Source of the DNA: Candidatus Anaerostipes avistercoris
Lineage (GTDB): Bacteria > Bacillota > Clostridia > Lachnospirales > Lachnospiraceae
DNA: 40,069 nucleotides
NCBI GenBank assembly: GCA_019119895.1
Contig: DWWD01000045.1
Span: 1 to 40,069, forward strand
Direction: 5' to 3'
The notes under the pieces are model-generated. The model was not told the origin of the DNA and made no database searches. It saw only the letters and a list, made by a program, of their open reading frames with translations. Below are positions 26,123 to 34,659 of this stretch, one piece after another. Made by a program: the position numbers and the translations under genes. The stretch's first letter is position 1; every line of letters begins with the position of its first letter.

Positions 26123-27403
26123 ATGAAACAAGAAATTGAAGGGCTGCTGCGGTTTATAAAAGAAAGCCCCAGCTGTTTTCATGTTGTGAAGCAAGTAAAA
26201 CAACAGCTGCTGGCGGCAGGCTATGCGGAAGTCAGGGAAAAGGAAGCCTGGAATCTTAAACCCGGGGAGGGTTATTTTGTGACGCGGAATGACAGCACGA
26301 TCGCGGCGTTCCATATTCCCAAAAAAGATTTTGCAGGATTTCATATTGTGGCAAGCCACGGAGATTCTCCCACATTTCGAATTAAGGACCAGCCGGAAAT
26401 GAAAGTGGAGAAACATTATGTGAAATTAAATGTTGAAAAATACGGCGGCATGATTTTAGATACGTGGTTTGACCGCCCACTGTCCGCCGCAGGACGCATA
26501 ATAATAGAAGAAACAGGATCGCTTAAGACCAGACTCTGTAATATCGACAGAGATCTGATGATCATTCCCAATCTGGCGATTCATATGTCCGGAAGAGACC
26601 GGAAGGAATTAAATCCCCAGAAGGATCTGCTTCCGCTGATCGGCATGTCTCTGGAAGAAGGAGGATTCCGGTCTCTGCTGGCGAAAGAGACCCAGACAGA
26701 GGAAGACCGGATTCTGTCTTATGATATGTTCCTTTATAACCGCATGCCGGGAACCATACTGGGAGCGGAGAGAGAATTTATTGCTTCTCCGAAGCTGGAT
26801 GATCTGGAGTGTGCCTATGCTTCTCTTCAGGCCATGCTCGGCGCCGCATCGGAAAATTATATTACGATGTGCTGTATTTTTGACAATGAAGAAGTGGGAA
26901 GCGCGACTAAACAGGGAGCGGGATCTACTTTTATACCGGAACTGCTGAGAAGGATATGCAGTCTTATGGGAAAAGATGAAGAGGGGTATGCCATGGCAGT
27001 CGCTGACAGCTTCCTGCTTTCAGCTGATAACGCCCACGGGGTGCATCCAAATTATACGGAGAAGGCAGACCCGACCAACCGGCCGTATCTGAATGAAGGT
27101 ATCGTCCTGAAATATAATGCTGCGCAGAAATATACGACGGATGGGTGGTCCGGAGCGGTCGTTCAATATCTCTGCCGAAAAGAAGATATTCCGTGTCAGG
27201 TCTATTATAACCGGTCCGATGTGCCGGGAGGATCGACCCTCGGAAATATTCTGACCGGACAGGTTTCCATGCGGTCAGCGGATATCGGTATGCCGCAGCT
27301 TTCCATGCATTCTTCCTATGAAACTGCCGGCGTGAAAGACCTGGATTCCATGATCCGCCTGATGAAAGCCTTCTACCGGGCCGGAAAGGAAGTGGAATTC
27401 TGA
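26123..27403 (+). CDS. apeB: M18-family aminopeptidase
   Basis: A cytoplasmic zinc aminopeptidase that trims acidic and neutral N-terminal residues. Family motifs: VASHGDSPTFRIK (first metal ligands), FDNEEVGSATKQGAGS (catalytic and metal Glu), LSADNAHGVHPNY, and the C-terminal DIGMPQLSMHSSYETAGVKDL with a metal His. At 426 aa it matches the usual length. It starts behind TTTGGAGGGATAAA and overlaps the next gene by one base (TGATG). Confidence 0.92.
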   Translation: MKQEIEGLLRFIKESPSCFHVVKQVKQQLLAAGYAEVREKEAWNLKPGEGYFVTRNDSTIAAFHIPKKDFAGFHIVASHGDSPTFRIKDQPEMKVEKHYVKLNVEKYGGMILDTWFDRPLSAAGRIIIEETGSLKTRLCNIDRDLMIIPNLAIHMSGRDRKELNPQKDLLPLIGMSLEEGGFRSLLAKETQTEEDRILSYDMFLYNRMPGTILGAEREFIASPKLDDLECAYASLQAMLGAASENYITMCCIFDNEEVGSATKQGAGSTFIPELLRRICSLMGKDEEGYAMAVADSFLLSADNAHGVHPNYTEKADPTNRPYLNEGIVLKYNAAQKYTTDGWSGAVVQYLCRKEDIPCQVYYNRSDVPGGSTLGNILTGQVSMRSADIGMPQLSMHSSYETAGVKDLDSMIRLMKAFYRAGKEVEF

Positions 27404-28071
27404 TGGAAGGGAAACGGATTCAGATGTCAGAGAGCCTGTTTCTGGCCGCTTTGCTGGCGGTAGTCGGCGGTTTTCTGGATGCTTACAGTTATCTTCTGCG
27501 GGGCGGAGTGTTTGCCAATGCCCAGACGGGAAACATTGTTTTGCTGGGAGTCTATCTGCAGAGAGGAAATTTTAACATGGTCATTCACTATCTGGTGCCA
27601 ATCGCAGCCTTTGCTGTGGGAGTGGTACTGGTGGAAATCACGAAAAAGGTATTTAAAAATAAAGGGAAGATCCACTGGAGACAGCGGATCGTAGTTCTGG
27701 AAGCGGTTCTTCTGGGAGTGGTTGGAGTGATTCCCATGGGGAATCTGGATGTGATCGCCAATGTACTGATCTCGTTTGTATGCGCAGTCCAGGTACAGAC
27801 ATTTCGAAAAGTACATGGGAATGCATTTGCCAGCACCATGTGTACAGGAAATTTAAGGAGCGGCACGGAAGCTTTATATCAGTATGGTCAGACAAAAGAC
27901 CGGGTTTTTCTTGCCAAAGGTATCAAATATTACAGTGTGATTGGCTTTTTTGTGATCGGAGCGGTGATCGGAGGAGTGATGACAGGTCTGATCGAAGAGA
28001 AATCGGTTTTTCTGTGCAGTATTCTCCTGCTTATTTCCTGCGGAATTATGGTAAAAGAGTTCCGCAGCTAG
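27403..28071 (+). CDS. DUF1275 / YoaK-family membrane protein
   Basis: A 222-residue membrane protein recognised by GGFLDAYSYLLRGGVFANAQTGNIVLLGVYL and VQTFRKVHGNAFASTMCTGNLRSGTEALY, both hallmarks of the YoaK/DUF1275 family. About six membrane segments. Function is not established. Start and stop overlap with apeB implies co-translation, a pairing that gives no functional clue by itself. Confidence 0.87.
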   Translation: MEGKRIQMSESLFLAALLAVVGGFLDAYSYLLRGGVFANAQTGNIVLLGVYLQRGNFNMVIHYLVPIAAFAVGVVLVEITKKVFKNKGKIHWRQRIVVLEAVLLGVVGVIPMGNLDVIANVLISFVCAVQVQTFRKVHGNAFASTMCTGNLRSGTEALYQYGQTKDRVFLAKGIKYYSVIGFFVIGAVIGGVMTGLIEEKSVFLCSILLLISCGIMVKEFRS

Positions 28072-28097
28072 CGGTTTTCCGGGGAAAATGCCGTTTT
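28072..28097 (+). terminator. Possible terminator after the DUF1275 gene
   Basis: CGGTTTTCC (28072-28080) pairs with GGAAAA-TG-CCG (28083-28093) with a two-base bulge, followed by TTTT. Moderate. Confidence 0.45.
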
Positions 28098-28121
28098 ACT
28101 CAAATTTAACGGAAATCCGGT

Positions 28122-28150
28122 TTCCGGAGCCGTAAGACTGTGGATATAAT
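28122..28150 (+). promoter_or_regulatory. Putative rpiR promoter with small palindrome
   Basis: TATAAT (28145-28150) has a poor -35. TCCGG-TTT-CCGGA (about 28115-28127) is a perfect short palindrome over the -35 position and could be an operator. Confidence 0.45.
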
Positions 28151-28211
28151 GAAATTTAGAGAATAAGAGAAGATGGATCCATGTTTTTGTAGTGAAATTA
28201 CAAGGAGTTTT

Positions 28212-29090
28212 ATGAAAAGCGAAATTAAATTATCAATTGAAGCAAAGTATGGGGATATGCGGGCTTCAGAGCAAAAAGCGGCCAACTACGTGTTGAAGCA
28301 TTTTGAAGAAATAAGGGATATGTCATTGAAGGAACTGTCAGATCAATGCGGCGTAAGCCAGCCGACGGTCCTTCGCATGGTGAGAGCCATTGGATTTCTG
28401 GGTTTTAAGGATTTCCGCTATGCTCTGATTATGGAATTGGCGAAAAATCCGGAATCTAAAGGGCTGCAGCAGCCAATGTATGGATTTTCTCTGGAAAAAG
28501 ACGACCGTCTGGAAGATGTGCCGAGAAAGATTGTTACCACAACGTCTAAGATTTTAGAGGAAAATCTGAAAAATATTTCCATGAAAACTTATAAAAAGGT
28601 GATCGATGTACTGAATCACGCCCGCATCATTGATATTTACAGTGTGGAAAATTCTAATGTGGCCGCCAGAGACCTGCTGACAAAGCTTTTGTATCTTGGT
28701 CTCAGCTGCAGGCATATGGATGATTATTATCATCAGAGAATATGTGCCGGAAATCTTACGAAAGAAGATGCGGCAATCGGAATTTCATATTCCGGGTGCT
28801 CTGAAGATACGGTGGAGGCAGTCAAGGCAGCGAAAAAGAGCGGGGCCACAACCATTGTCATTACGAATTTCAAAGATTCGATTATCAGCCGGTATGCAGA
28901 TTTGCTGATCTGTACAAGTCAGGAACAGTTATTTTATGGAGACGCCATTTTTTCAAGGACGTCCCAGCTGGCCCTGGTGGACATGATATATATGGGCCTT
29001 TTGATTTCCAATTATGATAAATATGCCAGAAAACTGGACGCCAGCAGCAGGCTGATCCGGAATAAGGCATATGTAGATAAAAATTTGTAA
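28212..29090 (+). CDS. RpiR/MurR-family regulator of the 2-AEP cluster
   Basis: A 292-residue RpiR regulator. The N-terminal helix-turn-helix is KAANYVLKHFEEIRDMSLKELSDQCGVSQPTVLRMVRAIGFLGFKDFR. The SIS domain (about 125-250) has VENSNVAARDLLTKLLYLG and GISYSGCSEDTVEAVKAAKKSGATTIVIT. SIS domains usually bind phospho-sugars; here the operon suggests a phosphonate or phosphonoacetaldehyde effector, an inference. The start at ATG 28212 follows AAGGAG by four bases; an ATG at 28173 lacks a site. It is separated from the transporter genes by a strong dyad at 29113-29153. Confidence 0.88.
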   Translation: MKSEIKLSIEAKYGDMRASEQKAANYVLKHFEEIRDMSLKELSDQCGVSQPTVLRMVRAIGFLGFKDFRYALIMELAKNPESKGLQQPMYGFSLEKDDRLEDVPRKIVTTTSKILEENLKNISMKTYKKVIDVLNHARIIDIYSVENSNVAARDLLTKLLYLGLSCRHMDDYYHQRICAGNLTKEDAAIGISYSGCSEDTVEAVKAAKKSGATTIVITNFKDSIISRYADLLICTSQEQLFYGDAIFSRTSQLALVDMIYMGLLISNYDKYARKLDASSRLIRNKAYVDKNL

Positions 29091-29112
29091 TTTTATAACA
29101 ACTTTTCTATGT

Positions 29113-29161
29113 AAAGATTGTGTTAAGTTTTACGATGGCTTAACATAATCTTTATTTTTTT
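29113..29161 (+). terminator. Strong terminator (or promoter-operator dyad) between rpiR and the 2-AEP transporter
   Basis: AAAGATTGTGTTAAG (29113-29127) pairs with CTTAACATAATCTTT (29139-29153) over 15 bp with one wobble, followed by ATTTTTTT. As DNA, the same stretch places TTGTGT (29118-29123) and TAACAT (29141-29146) 17 bases apart, so it may also be a promoter whose dyad is the RpiR operator. Confidence 0.8.
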
Positions 29162-29180
29162 ATGATAGTTGAAAAAAAAA

Positions 29181-29261
29181 CGCATTGCTAAAATAACTCC
29201 TGTCGGAAGTAAGAAAACAGCGGCACAGGCCGCAATGAAAATGAAAAAGGAGTTATTTATG
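29181..29261 (+). promoter_or_regulatory. Ribosome-site-sequestering RNA leader of the 2-AEP transporter operon (candidate riboswitch)
   Basis: AAATAACTCCT (29191-29201) is perfectly complementary to AGGAGTTATTT (29248-29258), which contains the ribosome-binding site of the ATPase gene and ends next to its ATG (29259). The 46-base loop holds a GCGGC-ACAG-GCCGC tetraloop hairpin (29220-29233) and purine-rich single strands. A competing fold, CATTGC/GCAATG (29183-29188 with 29232-29237) enclosing CCTGT/ACAGG (29199-29203 with 29225-29229), would open the helix and expose the site. I do not recognise any known riboswitch class. Confidence 0.6.
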
Positions 29262-30041
29262 TTAAAACTGGAAAATATAAAAAAATCATATGACGGTACA
29301 ACGGTATTAAATGGAATTGACCTGGATATTCAGGATGGAGAAATCGTGTCCATTTTAGGACCGTCAGGATGTGGAAAAACCACATTATTGAATATTATTC
29401 TTGGAATTACGGATGTAGACAGTGGGAAAATTATCTATAACGAAGAAGATATGACCAATGTTCCGATGGAGAAGAGGGGATTCAATATTGTATTTCAGGA
29501 TTATGCACTGTTTCCGAACTTAAATGTTTATAAGAATATTACATATGGATTAAAGAACAAGCCGAATATTTCTACGAAAGAAGAAGTTGAGGATTTGATC
29601 GATCTGCTTGGATTAAGGGAACATCTGACAAAAAGGATCGAGCAGCTGTCCGGAGGACAGAAACAGAGAGTAGCTCTTGCAAGAACTATGGTAATGAAGC
29701 CGAAAATCCTCTTATTAGATGAACCGTTAAGTGCTCTGGACGGCGTAATTAAAGAATCCATCAAAGACAGAATCAAAACAATCGCGAAAGAATATCATCT
29801 GACGACAATCATTGTAACCCATGATCCGGAAGAAGCACTGACATTATCCGACAGAGTTATGATTGTAAATGAGGGAAAGATTGCTCAGTTTGGAAATCCG
29901 GATGAGATCATTCATCAGCCAAGCGATGAATTTGTAGAGAAATTCATCTTAAATCAGCTGAGAATCAAACGAAACAATATCTTTTCACTGTTTGGAGATC
30001 AGAAAAATACAAATGAAGGAAAGGAAGTTCGAGTTTCATAG
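29259..30041 (+). CDS. ABC transporter ATP-binding protein, 2-aminoethylphosphonate importer
   Basis: An importer ATPase of the FbpC/PotA group. Walker A is GPSGCGKTT, the Q-loop is in VFQDYALFPN, the signature is LSGGQKQRVALART, Walker B is ILLLDEPLSALD, and the H-loop is in IVTHDPEEAL. At 260 aa it lacks the long C-terminal regulatory domain of PotA. The frame is open upstream to TTG 29169, but only MLKLENIKKSYDG at 29259 matches the family and carries AAGGAG, six bases away. Substrate is inferred from phnW and phnX in the same operon. Confidence 0.88.
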   Translation: MLKLENIKKSYDGTTVLNGIDLDIQDGEIVSILGPSGCGKTTLLNIILGITDVDSGKIIYNEEDMTNVPMEKRGFNIVFQDYALFPNLNVYKNITYGLKNKPNISTKEEVEDLIDLLGLREHLTKRIEQLSGGQKQRVALARTMVMKPKILLLDEPLSALDGVIKESIKDRIKTIAKEYHLTTIIVTHDPEEALTLSDRVMIVNEGKIAQFGNPDEIIHQPSDEFVEKFILNQLRIKRNNIFSLFGDQKNTNEGKEVRVS

Positions 30042-30070
30042 ACATAATAGAACGAGAGTAGGACAGAACA

Positions 30071-31696
30071 ATGGCAAAGAGAAAGAATACAGAAATAAAA
30101 ATTATTTATGTGGTCATCTTCCTTATCTTCCTGGCCTTTTTGATCGTGCCGTTTCTAAGGCTTTTGAATCAGGCGTTTTTTGGAGATGGAAGTTTTACGA
30201 TTCAGTATTTTCAGGAAGTGATACAGGAAGCAGGATTTCTTGAGGCACTGAAAAACAGTCTTCTGGTTTCCGTGATCAGTGCGCTGATCACTACGGTTCT
30301 CGCGTTTCTGCTGGCATATACTATTTACTATACGAATGTGCCGGGACCGTGGAAAAAACTGATCCATGGAGTGGCGTCTCTTCCAATGCTGCTTCCGACC
30401 ATCACCTATGGGTTCGCGATTATTTATTCTTTTGGAAAACAAGGACTTTTAACCAGAATCTTTGGAATCAATATTTATATGTACGGTTTTCCGGGACTGA
30501 CCCTGGGCTATGTTATTTATACGATACCGACGGCATTTATGCTGATTTACAATACGATGGGATATATTGACAAGAAATTCGGCGTTGTTTCAAAACTGAT
30601 GGGAGATCATGCGGCAGCCAGTTTCCATATTGCAGTTCTAAGACCACTTCTTGGAACACTGGCAACCGCATTCATCCAGTCATTCTTCCTGAGTTTTACA
30701 GATTTCGGTATCCCGGATTCTGTTGGAGGAAAAGTTGATACTATTGCGGGAATCCTTTATGAAGAAATGCTCGGAAGCATTCCGGATTTCAACCGAGGCG
30801 CTGTGGTAGCCCTGGTCATGCTGCTTCCTTCCATTATCAGTATTGCGGTTCTGAAATGGCTGGAGCGTTATAATATCCGCTACAACAAGATTTCCACAGT
30901 GGAACTTGAGAAAAATTATCTCAGAGACGGTGTGTTTGCAGTGATCAGCGGATGTATCATGCTTGGCATTTTATCCATCTTTGCAGTTATTTTTGTAGTT
31001 CCGTTTGTGGAAGAATGGCCGTACCGGCTTGGATTTACGCTGGATCATTTTACATCGGTGCTGCAGGATCCGAATCTGCTCAGCGTATTTACTAATTCCT
31101 TATTTGTGGCATTCTGTGTAGCGGTAGTTGGTGTGCTTATGAGCTATGGAGCGGCCCTGATCACAGCGAGAAGTACATTGAACGGGAAACTGAAAAGTGT
31201 GATTGAGGCGATTGCGCTGGTTATTAATACAATACCGGGTATGGTTCTTGGTATCGCGTTCCTGCTGACATTTTCAGGAACCAGTTTGCAGGGAACCTTC
31301 CTGATCCTGATTGTCTGCGATGTGGTGCATTATTTTTCAACTCCGTATCTGATGGTGAAAAATTCACTTTCCAAGATGAATGCGTCATGGGAGACAACGG
31401 CAATGCTCATGGGAGATTCCTGGATTAAGACCATTGTGCGTGTGGTAACGCCAAATGCGTTCAGCACACTTCTGGAAGTCTTCAGTTACTATTTTGTAAA
31501 CGCAATGGTAACCATCAGTGCAGTTATCTTCATCGCAGGAGCGTACACGATGGTCATTACGACAAAAATCAAAGAATTACAGTATTACAACAGATTTAAC
31601 GAAGTGTTTGTTTTATCGCTGTTTATTCTGGTAGTAAATATCATAGCAAAATATTTATTCCAGTGGCTGGCAAAACGGACATCTCGTGATTCATAA
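30071..31696 (+). CDS. ABC transporter permease, duplicated (FbpB-like), 2-aminoethylphosphonate importer
   Basis: One 541-residue protein containing two binding-protein-dependent permease domains in tandem (about 10-265 and 280-535), each with about six membrane segments. The EAA loops are recognisable around VSKLMGDHAAASFHIAVLRPLLGT and ETTAMLMGDSWIKTIVRVVTPN. This fused arrangement is typical of iron- and 2-AEP-type importers, so no second permease is needed. It lies 29 bases after the ATPase and overlaps the upstream frame of the binding-protein gene. Confidence 0.87.
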   Translation: MAKRKNTEIKIIYVVIFLIFLAFLIVPFLRLLNQAFFGDGSFTIQYFQEVIQEAGFLEALKNSLLVSVISALITTVLAFLLAYTIYYTNVPGPWKKLIHGVASLPMLLPTITYGFAIIYSFGKQGLLTRIFGINIYMYGFPGLTLGYVIYTIPTAFMLIYNTMGYIDKKFGVVSKLMGDHAAASFHIAVLRPLLGTLATAFIQSFFLSFTDFGIPDSVGGKVDTIAGILYEEMLGSIPDFNRGAVVALVMLLPSIISIAVLKWLERYNIRYNKISTVELEKNYLRDGVFAVISGCIMLGILSIFAVIFVVPFVEEWPYRLGFTLDHFTSVLQDPNLLSVFTNSLFVAFCVAVVGVLMSYGAALITARSTLNGKLKSVIEAIALVINTIPGMVLGIAFLLTFSGTSLQGTFLILIVCDVVHYFSTPYLMVKNSLSKMNASWETTAMLMGDSWIKTIVRVVTPNAFSTLLEVFSYYFVNAMVTISAVIFIAGAYTMVITTKIKELQYYNRFNEVFVLSLFILVVNIIAKYLFQWLAKRTSRDS

Positions 31697-31730
31697 AAAA
31701 ACAACAACCTATTTAAGGAGGAAAAGTAAA

Positions 31731-32753
31731 ATGAGAAAGTTTATGAAGAAGGCATCGACCGTGTTACTGGCTGGAATGCTGGCCGTGTCAGGGGTTATGA
31801 TGACAGGCTGCAGTTCAAGAGGAAACAGTGATCAGGTTGTGATTTATTCCAACGCGGACGATGAAGCTGTTGCAGCAATGAAAAAGACACTGGATGACAA
31901 TGGATATGAAGGACAGTATGTATTCCAGACATTCGGAACTTCTGAGCTGGGAGGAAAACTGATCGCAGAAGGAAAAAATCTGGAAGCAGACATGATCACT
32001 ATGAGTACTTTCTATGTGGAAAGCGCCCAGGAACAGAACAAAATGTTCAAAGATCTTGATTTCGACCGCAACCTTCAGGATGAAAGTAAATTTGAAAAAT
32101 ATGAGTCACCGATCACCGCTCAGGAAGGTACTCTGATTCTGAATACAGAAGTTATGAAAGAAAATAACCTTCCAACTCCGAAATCCATCAAAGATCTGGC
32201 AGATCCTGTCTACGAAGGCTTTATTTCTGTAACTGACATAAAATCTTCTTCTACCGCATGGCTCCTGATTCAGGGACTGATATCTGAATATGGAGAAGAT
32301 GAGGCAGAAAGTATCCTGGCTGACATTTACAAAAACGCAGGAGACCATATTGAAGATTCCGGTTCCGGCCCGATCAAAAACGTAAGAGCAGGAGAAGTTG
32401 CCATCGGCTTTGGTTTAAGACAGCAGGCAGTCGCAGATAAAAAAGACGGACTTCCGATTGATTATGTGGATCCGACAGAAGGAAACTTTACACTGACAGA
32501 ATCTGTTGCGGTCCTGGATAAAGAAGACAGCGAAAAGAGCGATCTTGCAATGGATATGGCTGAGTGCATCATCACAAAGGGAAGATCAGAACTGATCAAA
32601 GATTATCCGGTTCCGCTTTATAACGGAGAGACAGAAGATGAAGATCAGAAATCCGGAAATCCAAAAGAATATAAAGAAAAACTGACACTTGATTTATTGG
32701 AAAAACATCAGGAACTGTCAGAAAGAGCAATGGAGAAAGCAACAGGTAAATAG
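31731..32753 (+). CDS. Extracellular solute-binding lipoprotein, 2-aminoethylphosphonate importer
   Basis: A 340-residue binding protein. Lys-rich N-terminus, hydrophobic core and lipobox VMMTGC with Cys27 as the lipid anchor, then the mature domain starting near VVIYSNADDEAVAAMKKTL. It belongs to the iron/2-AEP-type family 1 binding proteins (FGTSELGGKLIAEGKNLEADMITMS). The frame opens at 31686, but ATG 31731 behind TTAAGGAGG is the start and gives a proper signal peptide. It is followed two bases later by phnW. Confidence 0.87.
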   Translation: MRKFMKKASTVLLAGMLAVSGVMMTGCSSRGNSDQVVIYSNADDEAVAAMKKTLDDNGYEGQYVFQTFGTSELGGKLIAEGKNLEADMITMSTFYVESAQEQNKMFKDLDFDRNLQDESKFEKYESPITAQEGTLILNTEVMKENNLPTPKSIKDLADPVYEGFISVTDIKSSSTAWLLIQGLISEYGEDEAESILADIYKNAGDHIEDSGSGPIKNVRAGEVAIGFGLRQQAVADKKDGLPIDYVDPTEGNFTLTESVAVLDKEDSEKSDLAMDMAECIITKGRSELIKDYPVPLYNGETEDEDQKSGNPKEYKEKLTLDLLEKHQELSERAMEKATGK

Positions 32754-32755
32754 AA

Positions 32756-33859
32756 ATGAAGAAATATAAGTTATTAACACCAGGTCCACTGACCACAACA
32801 GATACAGTAAAGAAAGAAATGTTATTTGATCATTGTACATGGGACGATGATTATAAGAAAATCACACAGGACATCCGTAAGGGACTTCTTCGTCTGGCAC
32901 ACGCCGGCGAAGAAGACTACACGGTCATTTTAATGCAGGGAAGCGGAACCTTCGGAGTGGAATCCGTTCTGACAAGTTCCGTGGGAAAAGATGATAAACT
33001 TCTGATCGTGGCAAACGGAGCCTATGGGGAGCGAATGGAAGATATCGCAAAGCACGCAGGACTTGCCTATGAAATTTATCATCAGGATTATGACAAGGTG
33101 CCGGACGCTGAAAAAATCGCCGATATCCTGAATCAGGATGACGCAGTCACACATGTGGCTATGGTGCACAGCGAAACAACTTCCGGAATCTTAAATGATA
33201 TCGAGTCAGTTACCCGTGTGGTAAAAGAAAAAGGCCGTACCATGATCATCGACGCCATGAGCAGTTTCGGCGGCGTGGATATCCGGGTTCAGGATCTTGG
33301 AATTGATTTTATAATCAGCAGTGCCAATAAATGTATCCAGGGCGTTCCGGGATTCTCATTTATCATCGCGAAAAGAGAAGCTCTCGATAAGACCAAAGGA
33401 CAGGCTAGAAGCCTCTCTCTGGATCTCTATGATCAGTGGGAGACCATGAATAAAGATGGAAAATGGAGATTTACATCTCCGACGCACACAGTTCTTGCGT
33501 TTGCCAAAGCAATGGAAGAACTGAAAGAAGAAGGCGGCATTCCGGCCCGTTCCAAACGGTATTATGAAAATAACAGAGAGATTATCCGCAGATTTAAGGA
33601 AATGGGACTGGAAACTTACATCGATGAAGAGCATCAGGGACCGATCATCACCACATTCTTTTTCCCGAAAGACGCGAACTTTACATTTGCGGAAATGTAT
33701 GAGTATATCAAAGACAGAGGATATGCGATCTACCCTGGAAAAGTAACAGAAGCGGAGACATTCCGCATCGGAAATATCGGAGAAATCTACATGGAAGATG
33801 TGGATGCCCTCTGCAGAATCATGAAAGAATTTTTGGAGGAAAAGAATCATGGAAAATAA
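32756..33859 (+). CDS. phnW: 2-aminoethylphosphonate--pyruvate transaminase
   Basis: It moves the amino group of 2-AEP to pyruvate, giving phosphonoacetaldehyde and alanine. A PLP-dependent class V-type aminotransferase of 367 aa: LLTPGPLTTTDTVKKEM opening, QGSGTFGVES, the PLP-binding Asp166 in MIIDAMSSFGG and the Schiff-base Lys192 in ISSANKCIQGVPGFSF. These match PhnW closely. It overlaps phnX by 11 bases, so the toxic aldehyde intermediate is made alongside its consumer. Confidence 0.94.
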   Translation: MKKYKLLTPGPLTTTDTVKKEMLFDHCTWDDDYKKITQDIRKGLLRLAHAGEEDYTVILMQGSGTFGVESVLTSSVGKDDKLLIVANGAYGERMEDIAKHAGLAYEIYHQDYDKVPDAEKIADILNQDDAVTHVAMVHSETTSGILNDIESVTRVVKEKGRTMIIDAMSSFGGVDIRVQDLGIDFIISSANKCIQGVPGFSFIIAKREALDKTKGQARSLSLDLYDQWETMNKDGKWRFTSPTHTVLAFAKAMEELKEEGGIPARSKRYYENNREIIRRFKEMGLETYIDEEHQGPIITTFFFPKDANFTFAEMYEYIKDRGYAIYPGKVTEAETFRIGNIGEIYMEDVDALCRIMKEFLEEKNHGK

Positions 33860-34625
33860 GATCGAAGCGGTCATTTTTGACTGGGCAGGAACAACAGTGG
33901 ACTACGGATGCTTCGCGCCGGTACAGGCATTTACGGAAGTATTCAAAGAGTTCGGCGTAGAACCTACGATGGAAGAAGTCAGAAAGCCGATGGGAATGCT
34001 GAAGATCGATCATATCCGTACCATGCTTTCCATGGAAAGAATTCAGAATCTGTGGCAGGAAAAATACGGAAGACCTTCTGATGAAAAAGATGTTCAGGCA
34101 ATGTATGATGTCTATGAGGCAAAATTATTAAGCGTCCTGGATCAGTATGCAGAGGTAAAACCGGGTGTTTTGAAGGCAGTGAAACAGCTTCGTGACAATG
34201 GAGTGAAAATCGGCTCCACCACAGGATATACCGATAAGATGATGGCAATCGTAACAAAGACCGCCAAAGAAAACGGATATGAGCCGGATGTCTGGTTCAG
34301 CCCGGATGCGGTTGATTCCAAAGGACGTCCATATCCGTATATGATTTTTGAAAATATGAAAGCTCTGGAAATTAACTCTGTAAAAAAGGTTGTAAAAGTA
34401 GGGGATACGATTTCCGATATTCTCGAAGGAAAGAATGCGGGAGTTCTTTCTGTGGGAGTCATTGAGGGAAGTTCAGAAATGGGATTGTCACAGGAAGAGT
34501 ATGAAGCTCTTTCTGAGGAAGAAAAGAATGCGGCTGCAGAAAAAGTGAAAGACAGTTTTATGGCGGCAGGCGCAGATTATGTGATCCGGTCAATGGAAGA
34601 GCTTCCGGATCTTGTACTCAGGTAA
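33849..34625 (+). CDS. phnX: Phosphonoacetaldehyde hydrolase (phosphonatase)
   Basis: A HAD-superfamily enzyme that breaks the C-P bond of phosphonoacetaldehyde to acetaldehyde and phosphate. The HAD nucleophile Asp11 lies in FDWAGTTVD, and the family-specific Schiff-base Lys52 in GMLKIDHIR distinguishes PhnX from ordinary HAD phosphatases. STTGYTDKMM and VKVGDTISDILEGKNAG complete the HAD core. 258 aa, normal length, start behind TTGGAGGAAAAG. It is the last gene of the operon. Confidence 0.95.
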   Translation: MENKIEAVIFDWAGTTVDYGCFAPVQAFTEVFKEFGVEPTMEEVRKPMGMLKIDHIRTMLSMERIQNLWQEKYGRPSDEKDVQAMYDVYEAKLLSVLDQYAEVKPGVLKAVKQLRDNGVKIGSTTGYTDKMMAIVTKTAKENGYEPDVWFSPDAVDSKGRPYPYMIFENMKALEINSVKKVVKVGDTISDILEGKNAGVLSVGVIEGSSEMGLSQEEYEALSEEEKNAAAEKVKDSFMAAGADYVIRSMEELPDLVLR

Positions 34626-34659
34626 AACAAACATTTTTATTTGTTTTCTGCTTTTGATA

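Noticed and set aside
29169-29258. Possible N-terminal extension of the 2-AEP ATPase starting at TTG 29169
   Set aside because: The extra 30 residues are Lys/Ala-rich with no family match and no ribosome site. The family start with a good AAGGAG is at 29259, and the extension is better read as structured leader RNA.
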